From NCBI GenBank assembly GCA_030549335.1, contig CM060190.1, positions 72,244,118-72,308,117 on the forward strand: a stretch of DNA of 64,000 bases. Reading direction: 5' to 3'. A program made the translations under genes and the position numbers. Positions 25,501 to 37,100 of this stretch are shown one piece after another. Every line of letters begins with the position of its first letter. The stretch's first letter is position 1. Under the pieces are notes generated by a model, which saw nothing but the letters and a program-made list of their open reading frames with translations, had not been told where the DNA came from and did no database searches. This stretch comes from Pontederia crassipes (Eukaryota; Streptophyta; Magnoliopsida; Commelinales; Pontederiaceae).

Positions 25501-28500
25501 ACCCTCCTCTGGCTATTAACCCATCTCTTTGTTTCTCAAATCTCAATAGATCCACTCAATCTCCAATCTTAATTTGATATCATTTGTCGATTCCATTCAC
25601 CATTGTCTTTGTAATCCCATAGAGATAGTGAGATCAAGTTGCCAGAGTCAAATCCTACTGGAGTTCTGACAGCCCGTTGACAACTTTTAATCTTCATTAT
25701 TAAGCCCATTTACATCAAAACCAAGTCCCCACTGTAAGTTTTAAAGTTTAAGTGCTACTTTCCATGTTTCTATAAGGTTATAACCTAGTTCACATTTTTT
25801 GAGAAGAATGTGATCCAACTCCGCCTATATTTTATAGTCGGTCCCAAGCCCGGATAAAGGAGGAGGGTTGTGTTAGGCCCCGACAGCCAGCATAAAATCA
25901 TGTCGAATCTTATGGACATGAATCAACGAATATATTGTGTTAATGCTAGGTCGTTACTCGTAAGTAACGCGCTGTACAGCTCGGGTACAGTGATAAGAGA
26001 GCAAGAGCCGCTGCATCCTCGCCTGAATGCAGTGTTAAATGAGCAAGGGCTACCGCACTCTAATGGACGGAGGCGGTTAAAGAAGCTAGTTCATGAGACT
26101 AAGGTCATATTAGGTTCTTGGAACATTGGGACGTTGAATGGGAAGCGCCTCGAGGTGGCACAAGTAATGGACCAACGTAAGATTAGTATCTTATGCTTGC
26201 AAGAAACTAGATGGGTAGGAGAGGGAAGTAAAGAGATTAGGTTAAATGGTTCCAAACTTTGGTACACGGGTAAAGTAAATGGAAGGAATGGTGTTGGTAT
26301 TATCGCGGATGCAGAATGGAGGAAGAATGTTGTGGAAGTTAAAAGGATTGAGGATCGAATCATATCCGTGAAAGTAATTGTTGGAAAGGAGACTATGAAC
26401 ATTATTAGTGCATATGCACCTCAAGTAGGAGCAGAATCACATCTCAAGGAGAAGTTTTGGGCAGATATGGAGGGTTTGATTGAAAGTATACCAACAACCG
26501 AGAAAGTTTATATTGGGGGAGACCTTAATGGACATGTTGGTAAAGAGGCAGGACCACATGCAAGGGTTCATGGTGGTTTTGGTTTTGGGGAGTTGAATGA
26601 GGAAGGACAAACTATTATCGATTTTTCTTTAGCATACGACCTTAAGATTATCAACACTTGTTTTAGGAAGAGAGAGGAACATTTAATCACATACAAAAGT
26701 GGAACTCATAGGTCTCAAATCGATTTTTTCTTGACAAGAAATACTGATAAAAGACGCTGTACTAATTGCAAAGTAATTCATGGGCATGGGGTGACTACAC
26801 AACATAGATTGTTAGTTCTTGATATGCAAATGAAATGTATAAAACCAAAATTCCGAACAGTTTTTGATCGAAAGATCAAGTGGTGGCAGTTAAAGGGGGA
26901 GAAGCGAGAGACTTTTAGAAGTAAGTTATTAGAGGAAAGTGTGTGGGAGTTAGAAGGAGATGCTAGTATCATGTGGAAGAATGTGGCAAAAAAGGTTGAA
27001 ATGGTTGCTAAAGCCATTTTAGGAGAATCAAAAGGTTTTGGACCACGAGATAAGGAGACTTGGTGGTGGAATGAGGAGGTCCAAGAAAAGGTGCGTAATA
27101 AGAAGAATTGTTTCAAGGCGATACACTTGGACAATAGTTCTGACAATTGGGAAAAGTATCGTTTGGCGAAAAGGGAGGCTAAGAAGGCAGTTAGTGATGC
27201 TTGTGCTAAAGCATATGAGGGGTTTTATAAGGAGTTAGAGACAAAGGCTGGTGAACAAAGGATTTACAAGATTGCAAGGAATAAAGAGGAGTCGAGAGAT
27301 TTGGATCAAGTAAGATGCATAAAAAATGAAGTTGACAAGGTTTTAGTTACCGAAGGAGATATTAAGAACAGATGGGAAGAGTATTTATATAAGCTATTTA
27401 ATGATGGATGTGAAGGTTCCCGTTGTGATTTGGAGGACTTGACAGTTAGCGAATGTGAGCTTAATAGGTCATTTTATCGTAGAATTAGAGTCTCGGAGGT
27501 TAGCGAAGCTCTTAAAAAAATGGAGAATGGTAAAGCCGTTGGACCGGATGGTATACCGATTGAAATTTGGAAATATTTAGGAGAAAAAGGTGTGTTGTGG
27601 TTATGTAAACTATTTAATGAGATTTTACGATCGAAAAAGATGCCTGATGATTGGAGATTAAGTACATTAGTTCCTATTTACAAAAATAAAGGGGATATTC
27701 AAAATTGTGCAAATTATAGAGGGATTAAACTTATGAGTCACACAATGAAATTATGGAAAAAAGTGATTGAGCATAGATTGAGAATGGAGACTAGTATTTC
27801 TGAGAGACAATTTGGGTTCATGCCAGGAAGATCCACTACAGAGGCGATTTATTTATTAAGAGGGATGATGGAGAAGTATCGAAGTAGGAGAAGAGACTTA
27901 CATATGGCTTTCATTGACTTAGAGAAGGCGTATGATCGGGTACCAAGGGATGTACTTTGGAAAGCCTTGCAAAAGAAGAGGGTGAGTGTTGCCTACATTA
28001 AGGTAATACAAGATATGTACGATGGGCATTGACTAGGGTTAGGACACTCGGAGGTGAGACAAATGAATTTTCTATAGGAATTGGCCTACATCAAGGATCA
28101 GCTTTAAGCCCGTATCTATTTAACTTAGTTATCGATGCTATAACCGAGAGTATCACAGAGGAGGTACCTAAGTGCATGCTATTTGCGGATGATATAGTAC
28201 TTTTAGCGGATTCAAGAGAAGAGATTAATACAAAATTGGAAATATGGAGAAATACGTTGGAGTCAAAGGGTTTTCGTTTAAGTAGGAATAAAACAGAATA
28301 TATGCATAGCAATTTCACAAATAAACAACTTAGAGACGATTTGAAAGTTAGGCTAGGGGAGGATATAATTCCTCAAGTGACAAAGTTTAAATATTTAGGA
28401 TCAATTGTAAGACAAGATGGTGAGATTGATGACGATGTTAATCATAGAATTCAAGCTGATTGGTGTAAGTGGAGGAAAGCCACTGGAGTTCTTTGTGATA

Positions 28501-31500
28501 GAAAAGTACCCAATAAAGTTAAAGGAAAATTCTATCGTACTGCTATAAGACCAGCAGTGTTATATGGTAGTGAATGTTGGGCTATGAAGGGACAACATGA
28601 ACGTAAAGTGGGGGTAGCCGAAATGAAAATGTTGAGATGGATGTGTGGTCATACAAGATTAGATAAGATTAGGAATGACCATATACGTGAACGAGTCGGA
28701 GTGGCTCCTATTAGTGAGAAAATGGTAGAGAATCGTTTGAGATGGTTTGGTCATGTTCAGAGAAGACCATTAGATGCGCCAGTAAGAAGAGTAGATGAAA
28801 TAATCTGGAGTCCGATTAAAAGAGGGAGAGGGAGGCCAAGGCGGACACTTGGCGAACTAATAGAGCAAGATCTATTGGTGAATAATATACCGAAAGGTTT
28901 GATTACTAATAGAGCGGAATGGCATCGTATGATCCATGTAGCCGACCCCACCTAGTGGGATAAGGCTTTGTTGTTGTTGTTGTTGAGAAGAATGTGATCC
29001 CTAGTTAGTAAGGTGTATTTAGGGTATAGCAATTCAGGTACTTCCTATTTCCTAATTTCCAACATGGTTTCTCTACTATGCAATGGGATATTATGCTTAT
29101 CAATTTATGACTTTTTCTTAGAAAGATCAATTTAACTCCACCTATATTTTATAGCCGGTCCCAAGACCGGATAAAGGAGGAGAGTTGTGTTAGGCCCCGA
29201 CAGCCAGCGTAAAATCCTGTCGAATCTTATGAACATGGATCAACGAAGGCGTCGTATGATCCATGTAGCCGACCCCACCTAGTGGGATAAGGCTTTGTTG
29301 TTGTTGTTGTTGTTGTTCTTAGAAAGATCAATTTGTGATTTGATTGACATGAAGTGTGAAACATGAATTATTTGGGTGTTTTAGTTGTCATATTTGTATA
29401 TATATGAAATGCGATCTTTTTCAAAAAATATTGCATATTTCAAGCTGTAAGTATAACTCAAATTTAAAAGTGTCAATATAGATCATCAGTGTTATCAATT
29501 AAAAATACGTCAAAACATTTTCCACAGAGTCCAATTGGAAAGAATGATGTGTGACAGTTTCAAGTTGTATTTCATATATGTTAAGATTTTCTAATAATTG
29601 AAGTCAGAGAATGGGGAGTCAGGCCCACAAACATAGTGTTAGAAATACAAAACATGTTTAAAATTTCCGAGGCGCAGTTCTATAACCTTCACCATGAGAA
29701 AACCTTTTTTTAAGGGACAAAAAGATGACTGCATGATTCACTAATCGTCAGTTTCGTATTAAAACCAAAAGCACGAGATGTACAAGTGTGTATATGAACA
29801 CCATGAGATGTCTTAACAGAAATACAAAGAATAGCATCTCTATCTATTTATCATACCTGAACATAATTGAAAAGAGAAGTTGTCTTTCGCACCATCAGAC
29901 ATATTACGACCTGTAAAAAGAAATATAGTAGCATAACAAATCCACAGAAGGATTTAAATACATGTTAATGTGCAAAAGTTTAACACGAATATTACTTTAC
30001 TGAAGTAACCAGCTAACAGTGTACTATGTGGATGGTCCGGCTTAAGGAAGGAGAACAGTAAGTCCATAAGCTGTATAGTTGTAGTATGATCAGAAGAAAA
30101 TAATAATCAATGAGAAGGCAAGTGATATATCCAAGAGCGCATATTTGAATAAAGTCAAAGCATTCACCTCAGTGTCATCGACTAAAGCCCTCAGAAGGAT
30201 ATCTACATCGCAAGTAAATATCTCAGATGCAATAAATGGAAACCTGTATTAAAAAACAAAAAAAAAATCAGGAAGCTAATGTCATTTTGGCAAGAAAAAT
30301 GTTATAACAACGACAAATTACTTTAATAGTTGCTTCTTTTCAGCATTCTCATGAGGCTCCTCTATAATATAGCGAAGTAATTGCTCTATTTGAGTCTTTT
30401 CCTGTAAGCTACACATGAGAGGATAACCAAATAAGCAAATGCAACAGAAGGATAAAATTAAGGGACAGAAGGGTAAACAAACATTTTGACTTGGATTATA
30501 GAAATGACGGTGAAGAGATGGTAAAATAGCATCTATACAATATGTGATGATGATAAGAATGATGGAATCGTAAGACAGATGGATAAACAGCAGAAGCTGA
30601 AACTTTTTGTCATTTAAAACAAAATATTGTTGATGTGTGTGAACAATGGATGACATATCCCTCTCCTAAAAGAAACAACAAATGAAATATCCTATTTCAG
30701 TTCTTGAGAGATGTTTCAGGTACAACAATCGAATAACAATTTTCTAATGGCAGCATGGGCCGTCAGGTCTGGAGGGAGGCGTACATCGAGTGGATTGACA
30801 CTACATCGGAGGTGGCATTCTGGCGGTCGTTCTGTAATGGCAGAAGATGCCTGCATCACTGTGTCTATATACCTAGGAGAAAGAGGACCCTTGCCCTGGC
30901 ATAAATCTGGGCCATCTGATTACAACAGAATGACATTGCTGATAATATAATCCACCATGTGCTTATTTGGGTAATGGAGAAGCTATCTTTTATTCATTAG
31001 TATAGAGTGGTGTGGTGCTATCATTTTGGTTTCATGATCTGAAACCACAATGTTTCCGCTGGCCATTTCTGCTAAAATTTTTGTAGTCCCTCCTCATATA
31101 ATGACACTTCTGGATGAGTATCATCTTGCCAGGTGGCCCTTTTCTTGTTTCCAAAAAACAATTTTCTAATAAAATATAGGTGGAAGTCATACTAACAATC
31201 AATATGATATTTCTGATCAGGACACCTCTCAGTAAGACTCGAGTAATATGGTTCATTCTTTCTTTTTTTCCAGTAAGTGTGATCTAGCCTGCATTCTCAT
31301 ATTTCAAGCTTTGCTCTTTACAGGTTGGACAAAAGAACTTAGCAAAGATAACTTAATCACTCTTGAAATTAGAATTATATTCAATCGTCACTGTTCAAGA
31401 TAATTATCTTTCAGTCTCTAAAATTTACTGCTGCATAAGTTTCCAGTGTCCTTGAGACATGGCAGCCAAAAGTATACCATCAAAGTTTCACTTTTCTAAT

Positions 31501-31982
31501 ATAAAATATATGATGTAGGCAGATAGTAAATTGCACATAGAACTAATTAGGTAAAAATAAATAAAATTGCACGAGAGGAGTTTATTACAAATTGATAAGG
31601 CGAGTATTTAGCGCTTTGCATTCTTGGATTATATCATCCTCGTCCAGAAGCTCTTCTAAAGTAAAATTACCCTTCTCCAAAATGGTATCCACCTGGAAGA
31701 ATACAGTAATCTCCATTATGCACACTAGGTACAACGACAAGTCTTAAGCATTTCATATCCAAGTTAAAAGAAGGAGCAACAATGAAGATAAATTTATTCG
31801 TAATGGAGCAAATCATCTGAGCATAACGACCCAAAATAAAAACCAAGTGAAGCTAGAGAATCCGTCAATCTCCTAATTTTTCAACGTCCATTCAAGCAAA
31901 CACCTATAGAACAAGCGAAATGAGCAAGGGATTGTAAAGTTACAGGCGATGCCGTGGACAATCCGGTCATACGCCAAAACAT
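19538..31982 (-). CDS. SAPS-domain regulatory subunit of PP6-type protein phosphatase
   Basis: Nineteen coding exons (5' to 3'): 31982-31944, 31692-31589, 30408-30322, 30243-30168, 30070-29996, 29910-29857, 25056-24997, 24884-24768, 23474-23380, 23291-23089, 22669-22572, 22408-22305, 22224-22059, 21925-21803, 21436-21354, 21136-20995, 20542-20513, 20292-20222 and 20132-19538. All junctions are GT-AG and phases agree, giving 773 residues. The start MFWRMTGLSTASP is the conserved family N-terminus. The SAPS region follows (TLEELLDEDDIIQECKALN, QIEQLLRYIIEEP, DLIGITSIMEVLIRLIGADE). The tail is acidic and Ser-rich (RDSDDEDFKDRD, then about 200 residues). Family members, called SAL in Arabidopsis, bind Sit4/PP6 (FyPP) catalytic subunits and steer dephosphorylation of targets such as PIN proteins. 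Intron 6 (25057-29856) is swollen by a full RTE LINE and a miniature derivative, both antisense. The reading frame is intact. Confidence 0.95.
25801..29000 (+). mobile_element. RTE-clade LINE, full-length copy 1 with target duplications
   Basis: The element spans 25817-28984 and is flanked by a perfect 16-bp duplication GAGAAGAATGTGATCC at 25801-25816 and 28985-29000. It begins AACTCCGCCTATATTTTATA and ends in a (TTG)n tail, the 3' end style of RTE elements. The open frame runs 25870-28032 and continues in another frame at 28029-28955, so a single-base loss near 28022-28026 separates the two halves. It is inserted in intron 6 of the SAPS gene, on the strand opposite to the host gene. Confidence 0.95.
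25870..28955 (+). pseudogene. RTE endonuclease/reverse transcriptase ORF, frameshifted
   Basis: This encodes a single polyprotein with an N-terminal apurinic-type endonuclease ([40 protein letters not shown]) and a reverse transcriptase ([34 protein letters not shown]). A C-terminal segment contains [19 protein letters not shown]. Where the intact copy at 45910-48999 has GATGGGGCATTG, this copy has GATGGGCATTG, one G fewer, so the frame ends in TGA just after MYDGH. The RT catalytic FADD box falls in the second frame, so no full protein is made without a frameshift. Otherwise the sequence is very close to the other copies. Confidence 0.93.
29115..29334 (+). mobile_element. Miniature RTE derivative A (5' end joined to 3' end)
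   Basis: The core is 29134-29315 (182 bp). The first about 114 bp match the 5' end of the full RTE copies (AACTCCACCTATATTTTATA through ATGGATCAACGAA). The last about 68 bp match their 3' end (GCGTCGTATGATCCATGTAG through the (TTG)n tail). A perfect 19-bp duplication TTCTTAGAAAGATCAATTT flanks it (29115-29133 and 29316-29334), so it inserted as this short form rather than shrinking in place. It lies 134 bp beyond copy 1 in SAPS intron 6. Confidence 0.93.
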
Positions 31983-32340
31983 CTCGTCGCCTCCTGAGTG
32001 GAAGATCCAAATCGCCTCTCGGATGTCCAAACACCCAGATCTAGGGTTCCGAACTTACAACCCCAGCTCACCTATTCGACCACCGCGGTCCCCGAATGGC
32101 TTCCACAGAGAGCGCCGCGGACGTACCAAAACCCTAGAAATGTGATATCCTCCGCCGCCCCAATCAGCTCCTCTCGAAGAGGTCACGCCGCGAATAGATC
32201 GGAGACCAGGAGAACAACCACGAAACCGAGAACACCGACCAGGCAAGGCATGCGATCGGCGGGGCGGAACAAATGGAAGGGGTTTCGGACAATTCGATCG
32301 GCAACGATGGGAAATGGAAGAAGGTGACGGAGGGGGAAAT
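31983..32340 (-). promoter_or_regulatory. SAPS gene 5' leader with a short upstream ORF
   Basis: This GC-richer stretch lies directly upstream of the SAPS start codon. A short upstream ORF of 22 residues (MPCLVGVLGFVVVLLVSDLF, then AA) runs from 32251 to 32183 on the minus strand. A donor-like GAATAG/GTGAGC at about 32076 and an acceptor-like CACTCAG at about 31995 could remove a short leader intron. Leader extent and splicing are inference. Confidence 0.5.
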
Positions 32341-32892
32341 AAGCGAAGCCTTCGATCGCGGGAATGGAGGGGGAAAAGAAAAAAGATATATTTTTCTCAT
32401 ATTTTGCCTGTTGTAGAACATTAACAAAAACTGTAGAAAACAACGAACATTTACCCCCCAAAAAAATATTTTATTCAGAAATTTCTGTAATTAAATTTGA
32501 GATGGAATAAAAAGCCACATTTTTAACCCCAAAAATGGTTTTAGACTCGTTCGAAATCAAAATTTATGATATTTCTTTGAGATTTGATTATGTTACTGTT
32601 AAATAATTAATAATTGTTGAGATCTTAATATATCTGGTAGTGTTTTGTTGAGGTGTAAAAGTGTCATATTTTGTAGTTAGCACCCAACATCTTATCTTAA
32701 AATAGTTGTCATTAAAACAAAACAAAAAAAAGGGATAAATTAGTTACACACGTGTTTTACCCACCTTTGAATCTTAATTAGTTGGAACGTCCGGATTTCC
32801 TAAACTATAAGAAGGGTCGTTTGAAACTTGTTGCCAAGCAACAGTTTTTGCTCTTTTTCATTTCACCTCTAAAAGTCGGGTTTCGGAGTCTT

Positions 32893-33265
32893 TTACGAGA
32901 AAAATGTTTATCTATGACATTTTTTGACGTACAACAGGTTTAGAATACTAATTCTATTTATGAAATTAATAAAATAATTATATAATAATTTAAAATATAT
33001 GATAAATAGTAACGATGATTAAAATCAACACGATCAGATTATTCGATGGTCATAATTAAGCAATGTTAATAAATATGATTAATTTAATGGCTGTAATTTA
33101 TTTAGTCTTATATGATATTTTTATCATCAAACTATCATAATAAATAGTTATTATTTCATCTAAAAAGTATATAGTCAATTTAATTATGAACTATAATCAT
33201 CAAATTAATTAAATAATAAAAAATAAATATTTTGCATCGAGTGCGTTACGTACTCATTAATCTTT
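32893..33265 (+). mobile_element. MITE family B, copy 1
   Basis: This AT-rich unit matches, in opposite orientation, the sequence at about 49388-49755 inside the CNOT9 gene. Shared words include GATTATTCGATGGTC, TTATTTCATCTAA and GAAGTATATA-like blocks in the same order. One end reads ATGAGTACGTAACGCACTC on the minus strand, like ATGAGTACATAGAGCACCCC at the other copy. There is no coding capacity. Confidence 0.65.
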
Positions 33266-34235
33266 TTTATTATTATCCCTTTGTAAAGATTTTAAATTTT
33301 AACTTTTTATATTTTATCCAAAAGTTTGGGCGCCCATTCGTCATTTATTTTTAAGTTTCTTTATTCCTATCCATAACTTATTTAATTGTTTCGATTTATT
33401 TATTTAGTTTCTAATTTTTTTATATTAATAAAAAAATGCCGGGCATCTCATCCTTTGATTCTCCATTCCTTGAAGATTGCATTTATAAACACTTATATAG
33501 TACTTTTTAATCTTTAACTTATCTACTTTACTGTAACTTTTCTGTATATAAATAAATAAGCTACATCTTTTTATTATCGACACCATTAAGACGTGTTACT
33601 ATTTTTTTACCTTTTCTATATACTTTCTAAATTTTCGTGCAATTTTATGAAATAAATCAGTTTCTTTTTAATATTGTGCAATATTTTTTTTTCAAAGGTG
33701 AAAAGAATGTCTTCCGAGCTGCCAAGTATTGTGCATTATTATTTTGTATATTTACCTGTAGTGACTAAACATTTTGGTGTAAATGGTGAACTCAATCAAA
33801 AGAACATTTGATATTCTCGATGAAAATAAATGTTATTGAATTAGTTTACATTAATTTAAAAAATCATATTGATTCAGGAGGTAAACAATACATGCTCCCT
33901 TATTGACTAAAGAGCATGCCCATTAAATTCTTAATCAATTATAAAAAAAATGATAGGCATTTTTCAGTTTGTATGAGTTAAAATTTAGAAAAGGAGTAAA
34001 GATTACTTTGCTTCGCAACAATATTCTTTTATTCAAATTGGGGTGGGTCATTAGTTTGCTTACATATATAAGTTATAATATATATATATATGCGCGCTCA
34101 CCATCTAAGTTGGTCTACAAGACATATAAACGTGATGCTTTTCAATTGTACTCTGAAATTTGTGCGCCTCCAAAATTAAACTCATGGAATCTTAAACAGT
34201 GCTATGTTTGACTTATCTTTACATTTAATAAATCC
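33266..34235. other. AT-rich intergenic sequence, nothing recognised
   Basis: No conserved coding segment or RNA gene is visible; the 80-codon plus-strand frame at 33969-34211 has no recognisable family. A short TA run lies at about 34079-34090. Confidence 0.5.
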
Positions 34236-35150
34236 TAGTTATATATAATTGACCCGACCCGTGAACCAATCCGACCGAGTTTGGTCGGGTCTGATTTCAA
34301 TTTTTTTACCAAGGTTGTCAAGATCGAGATCTTATATAAGATCGGAGGGGGTCATAAGATTGAAGATCGTAAAATCGAATCGATGATCGTAATATCCTAC
34401 CTATTAATAAAATAATATATTTTGATAAACTTTTCGCATTGAAATCTTAAATGATGCCCCACTAAGATATTTTTTATTGATTCTTAAGCCAAATTATATG
34501 AAAACATATCAAAAATGAAAGAAAATAAATTTAACTTCATATAAATTATTTTTTATTATTATAAATTAATATTTAAATGATTATATTAATTATATGAGAT
34601 CGTATAGGATTGGATAAGATCGTAACATCGTATGGCCAAAATTAATATCGTATTAAGATTTTACACATAAGATTCTCAAAATAAGATCGAGATCGGAAGG
34701 GGTCCATGAGATCGTAAAATCGTAAGATTTTAAGATCTAGATCGAGATCTTGACAATCTTGCTTGGGACATGACCGGACCCAACTCGACCCGACCTGGGT
34801 CGGGTCGCATCGACCATCTTTTTCTTTTTTAAAAAATATTTCTTTTTTTTATTTTTAATATAAAAACATTTACTATTTTATTTTAAATATAAAATTAAGT
34901 ATTTTTAGGCATAAAAATTATTGTTTTAAATATCTACATATTATTCTCTATTTAAAATATATTATTTTATGTATTTTTAAAATTTTATATGGTATAAAAT
35001 ATTTAACTTTTAAAAAAATCATTTAAAATTAAAAAAAAATTTAAAAAACTCGGGTTGGCGGGTCGGATCGGATCAAATCGGGTTGGATTTTTCCTGCGGA
35101 TCGGGTTGGATACTCAGGTTCATCGGGCCGACCCAGTGAACACCCCTAAG
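34236..35150. mobile_element. GACCCGACC-ended element carrying a nested MITE
   Basis: The outer unit has GACCCGACCC and GGTCGGGT words on the left (about 34250-34290), in the middle (34775-34808) and on the right (35050-35130), in a partly inverted arrangement. It is interrupted at 34310-34761 by a separate inverted-repeat element. No coding sequence is present. The boundaries of the outer unit are approximate. Confidence 0.45.
34310..34761. mobile_element. Nested MITE with AAGATCGAGATC-type inverted ends
   Basis: The left end reads CAAGGTTGTCAAGATCGAGA and the right end GATCGAGATCTTGACAATCT followed by TG, an inverted pair of about 20 bp. The interior is AT-rich with repeated TAAGATCG and GATCGTAAAATCG words. 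The size (452 bp) and lack of coding fit a MITE. Confidence 0.7.
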
Positions 35151-35984
35151 TAGTCAAGTAAAAATGGGTAAATATACATAAAGCATCAAAGGCTTTGATA
35201 AAACATATAATTTAGGATATCATAGTCTAGCTCATATGGACTCTAACCTATGATCGAACAAAGAGTTCAATATAATACAAAAGCAAACTTAAGTTCGCAC
35301 AAGAGTTTACGACATCAAATATTCAAAGGTATCAAATCGACAAGTAAGTTTTGATAATAACATAAACTTGCGATAACACAATTTATTTGCCATGACCTCA
35401 CTATTGTTAAGCCTAGATCTTTTGATGTTCACGGATTAACGAGGCACATTAATTTCTCTTGTTAGTCGATGCTCGTGTACGCTATAACCCTACCTATAAA
35501 TTATGCATGGCATAACATATGAAATCGCACCTTAAACATGACCATCATATTATGCATGATATAAGTTTCATCATGCATCCCCCCTATAATGGTGTGTGAA
35601 TAAACATTCATTCGTAATATAAGATATTTTGTATAAAATATAAATATTTTTCTAAAAGCTCGTTACGAGCTTATGTTGTTTGTATATGAAATCTTGAACA
35701 TCATTCACTTACATACTTAATTATGTATAAATATTTGCATCATCATATTTATATTCAAGCCATTGCATTTTAGCATTGTAACATGATTTTCTTCATCTAT
35801 TTATCTTTCATAAATTCTCAAGATAGTTTGCTATCTTGTTTGATTGATGAAATGAGGGAGCACATTGAATGGATGGTTAGGACATGGGTCTTATCCAATG
35901 ATGAGATCAACAGAGTATATGAAGTCGTCGTTTATTTGAGATTAAGCATCGAGTAGTGACTGATATTGTTTCATGAGATTTAAA
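35151..35984. other. Intergenic sequence, possibly a decayed retroelement
   Basis: This is moderately AT-rich sequence with no conserved coding segment. Its texture resembles old LTR sequence, but I found no paired ends. Confidence 0.35.
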
Positions 35985-36180
35985 ATTAAGTGGTTGCATA
36001 CTTGGGTTGTGTCATGGGACGTTGTGTGCTAGTAGTCTCAGGTTCGATTCCTAGAGTTGCCATCCTTGGCCAAGGTATTCCTTGTCGGTCGAGTCCGAAC
36101 ATTGGATTAGTCGGGTGCTAGTAGCCTCGGACACCGGTGGATTACTAATCATGACCGAAAAAAATTTGTATTGCTAACAA
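35985..36180 (+). mobile_element. Possible tRNA-derived SINE
   Basis: A perfect polymerase III B-box GGTTCGATTCC lies at 36041-36051, preceded by a weak A-box-like GTGGTTGCATACTTGG about 45 bp upstream. An unrelated body follows, with GATTAGTCGGGTGCTAGTAG, ending in an A-rich run (GACCGAAAAAAATTT). This is the layout of plant SINEs. The target duplication was not found and the A-box is poor, so the call is tentative. Confidence 0.4.
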
Positions 36181-37100
36181 ATGTTCATGCACCACGCCCT
36201 ATGTGATAACAAATTATAAATCACTTTGTTGAAATAGTGCTAAACATTCATATAATTGTAAAATAATATATTATCTTATTAATAAACATAATTTAATAAC
36301 TTAAGAATCCAATCATTATCCATAAATTGGCCTAAAAGTCCGCTATGGTTAGCCCCTAACTGATACGATTTAGTCCATGTTATTGTAGTTCAATCGTAGG
36401 GTCATTATTGAAACTTCATATCCAATCCACTTTGCTATTGCCCCAATACATGTTATATGGTCCAACTAAGGTTGCTACAATGTGCCCATAGAGAATTAAC
36501 AAAGAGTTTAACTTTTGAATAAACATTTCCACAGCTTTTTATTTTGTTTTCATGGTTGTTGCTCTAACAATAAACAATTATCTATCTCAAAATAATGACA
36601 CATGCACCTCCTAATCATGACCCAGACGCCATTGTCTGGTCATAACTTTAAAGTTATGAACATTGGCTTAATCGACATAATTCGTAGCTCGTATCGGGTG
36701 TCACGACTTGTGACAATCTCATTACGAGGCAAGTTTAAGACATATCGTTGCTCGTGAGAACGCGTCATAAATTTTTGGACCGATTTCATCAATACAATTC
36801 AAGGAACTTAATTTCTACATATTTCAAGCAATACAAGAGCATCACTAACACATCTAAATCCAATTAGTATATATATATATATATATTGTATAATAATTCA
36901 AATCAAGAATTAAATCTATATAGCATTCATTATAATAAAAGAGAATTTGATGCAACAATGCATTTAAAGTTGAAGGCGCAAGAAGTTGTAGAATAAATAA
37001 TGTTACTTTTAGCATTGTCACTTTGAACTCGATTGCCTAGAATCCAATATACATAAGAATATACTATAGTTAACATAAAACAATAAATAAAAGATAATAA
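36181..37100. other. AT-rich intergenic sequence, nothing recognised
   Basis: No gene or clear repeat; a short TA run lies at about 36870-36886. Confidence 0.5.

Noticed and set aside
30711..30950. 79-codon ORF in SAPS intron 2 as an alternative exon
   Set aside because: It is on the strand opposite to the gene and has no recognised domain.
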